NCBI GenBank assembly: GCA_020627825.1 | Contig: JAHDGD010000019.1 | Span: 1-40,364, forward strand | Direction of reading: 5' to 3' | DNA length: 40,364 nucleotides | Source of the DNA: Saprospiraceae bacterium | GTDB taxonomy: Bacteria > Bacteroidota > Bacteroidia > Chitinophagales > Saprospiraceae | Shown here: positions 39,730-40,364 of the stretch, one piece after another | Position numbering within the stretch: the stretch's first letter is position 1 | How the letters are laid out: every line of letters starts with the position of its first letter | Position numbers and translations under genes: made by a program | The notes under the pieces: generated by a model | Databases searched by the model: none | The model's input: the letters and a program-made list of their open reading frames with translations, nothing else | Told to the model about the DNA's origin: nothing

Positions 39730-39974
39730 AAAAGATAGCAAAAAAAGGAAAAAATCTAGCCAATAGGTTAAGTCAGCTACCTACTCCAGATAATGTAGAT
39801 AAAATGTTTGAGGATGTAGAGACACCAAAAGAAGAAAAAGTAATGATAGAGAGAAAAAAGTTTGGAACACAGCTACGTCCAGAGCTTATCACAAAACTAA
39901 AAATGAGAGCTATTCAAGAAGAAATGACAATTACAGAACTCTTAGAAGCCATGCTCAATGAGTATTTGGGATAG
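39726..39974 (+). CDS. ParG-like ribbon-helix-helix DNA-binding partner
   Basis: 82 residues. The N-terminal 45 are basic and flexible (MKKIAKKGKNLANRLSQLP), the C-terminal 40 form a ribbon-helix-helix pattern (KKFGTQLRPELITKLKMRAI followed by QEEMTITELLEAMLNEYL). This is the structure of ParG-type centromere-binding proteins, which pair with small ParA ATPases. The four-base overlap with parA supports it. It would bind the repeats at 38792-38848 and 39972-40318 and stimulate ParA through its tail. Confidence 0.75.
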   Translation: MKKIAKKGKNLANRLSQLPTPDNVDKMFEDVETPKEEKVMIERKKFGTQLRPELITKLKMRAIQEEMTITELLEAMLNEYLG

Positions 39975-40318
39975 AAAAATAGAAATATTATTTTCTACTC
40001 AATTAGATAGTTATTTATAAAACAGGTATATGTAGAATTACATTATCTATAATTTTATAGAAAAATAGATTTTTATAAATCTATTTTTCTAGTTGACTCT
40101 AAAACTGATAAAGTATAGTTATCACTATTCTAAAGACTTCTAGAAAGTAGATTCTACTTTAGAATAAGTCTATCGTTTTTATAGAAATGATATGTAATGT
40201 ATTACTACAGAATCAAATTTATTTTCAAGAATTACTACCAATAAAAGGTCAATATTTAATTATCATATAGAAAAGTATAAATATTATTTTCTGTTTTTCT
40301 AGATAGTTATTTTTATAA
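39972..40318. repeat. Partition-type repeats downstream of parA/parG
   Basis: Two imperfect direct repeats of about 50 bases (39972-40020 and 40268-40318), both reading tagaaaa, aaatattattttct, and tagatagttattt, flank a group of inverted repeats. One has perfect 15-base arms (40058-40072 and 40077-40091, with TAGAAAAATAGATTT), another perfect 10-base arms (40126-40135 and 40157-40166, TATTCTAAAG). The first can also end par transcripts. The set is a good candidate for the centromere. No gene is visible from 39975 to the end of the window. Confidence 0.55.
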
Positions 40319-40336
40319 GTGTCTTAGAAAGCGTAT

Positions 40337-40364
40337 ATATGGGAAATAGATATATAGATAAATA
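40337..40364. repeat. 28-base terminal repeat identical to bases 1-28
   Basis: The last 28 bases equal the first 28. This is what an assembler leaves at the join of a circular molecule, and it indicates a complete plasmid of about 40,336 bp. Confidence 0.8.

Noticed and set aside
1..40364. TssJ, TssL, TssM or TssA homologues, tRNA or rRNA genes
   Set aside because: None of the translated proteins has the relevant features (IcmF-like, OmpA-linked TssL, TssJ lipoprotein, ImpA domain), and no cloverleaf or rRNA-like stretch was noticed. The absence of TssJ/L/M fits subtype iii.

Overview
The window looks like one complete circular plasmid of about 40.3 kb. The last 28 bases (40337-40364) repeat bases 1-28, as expected when a circular contig is cut open. 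It carries its own replication and partition genes. The DNA is AT-rich. Gene content points to Bacteroidota: a type VI secretion system of subtype iii (T6SS-iii) with TssN and TssO, TssD-fused effectors, YwqK/MORN-type lipoproteins, and promoters resembling TTG-N19-21-TAnnTTTG. A Cytophagales relative such as Bernardetia/Flexibacter is my guess only.

Layout. (1) 265-3106, plus strand: a TssD (Hcp) with a short C-terminal extension, a separate metzincin protease and a lipoprotein, read as a split effector/immunity set. (2) 3133-7993, minus strand: a 772-residue TssD-metzincin fusion with its lipoprotein immunity gene, then a graveyard of effector 3' ends, two more immunity genes, a 233-bp perfect direct repeat and an IS256-family remnant. 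(3) 8082-11697, minus strand: TssH/ClpV and a PKD-domain membrane protein. (4) 11870-16717, plus strand: an NlpC/P60-like lipoprotein without its catalytic residues, TssG, TssN, TssE and TssF. (5) 16725-24336, minus strand: a PAAR-RHS-AHH nuclease effector followed by its immunity gene, an orphan RHS tip with a second immunity gene, a toxin scrap with a third, and an RHS relic. (6) 24362-30315, minus strand: a possible effector adaptor, VgrG, two TssD proteins, TssO and TssK. (7) 30634-33766, plus strand: TssB, TssC and two unassigned proteins. (8) 33767-40020: candidate origin with helically phased iterons, a primase-helicase Rep protein, DinD, ParA and a small ParG-like DNA-binding protein, with repeats on both sides of the par genes.

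How it fits together. TssB/C form the sheath, TssD the tube, VgrG plus the PAAR-RHS protein the spike, and TssE/F/G/K the baseplate. ClpV recycles the sheath. TssN, TssO, the PKD protein and one or more lipoproteins probably form the Bacteroidota-type membrane complex that replaces TssJ/L/M, none of which I see. Two effector classes are loaded in different ways: proteases as TssD extensions, and nucleases as RHS tips. Both have arrays of spare immunity genes behind them. I see no relaxase or conjugation genes. The main point of interest is an apparently near-complete antibacterial weapon on a small plasmid whose toxins could be swapped by recombination.
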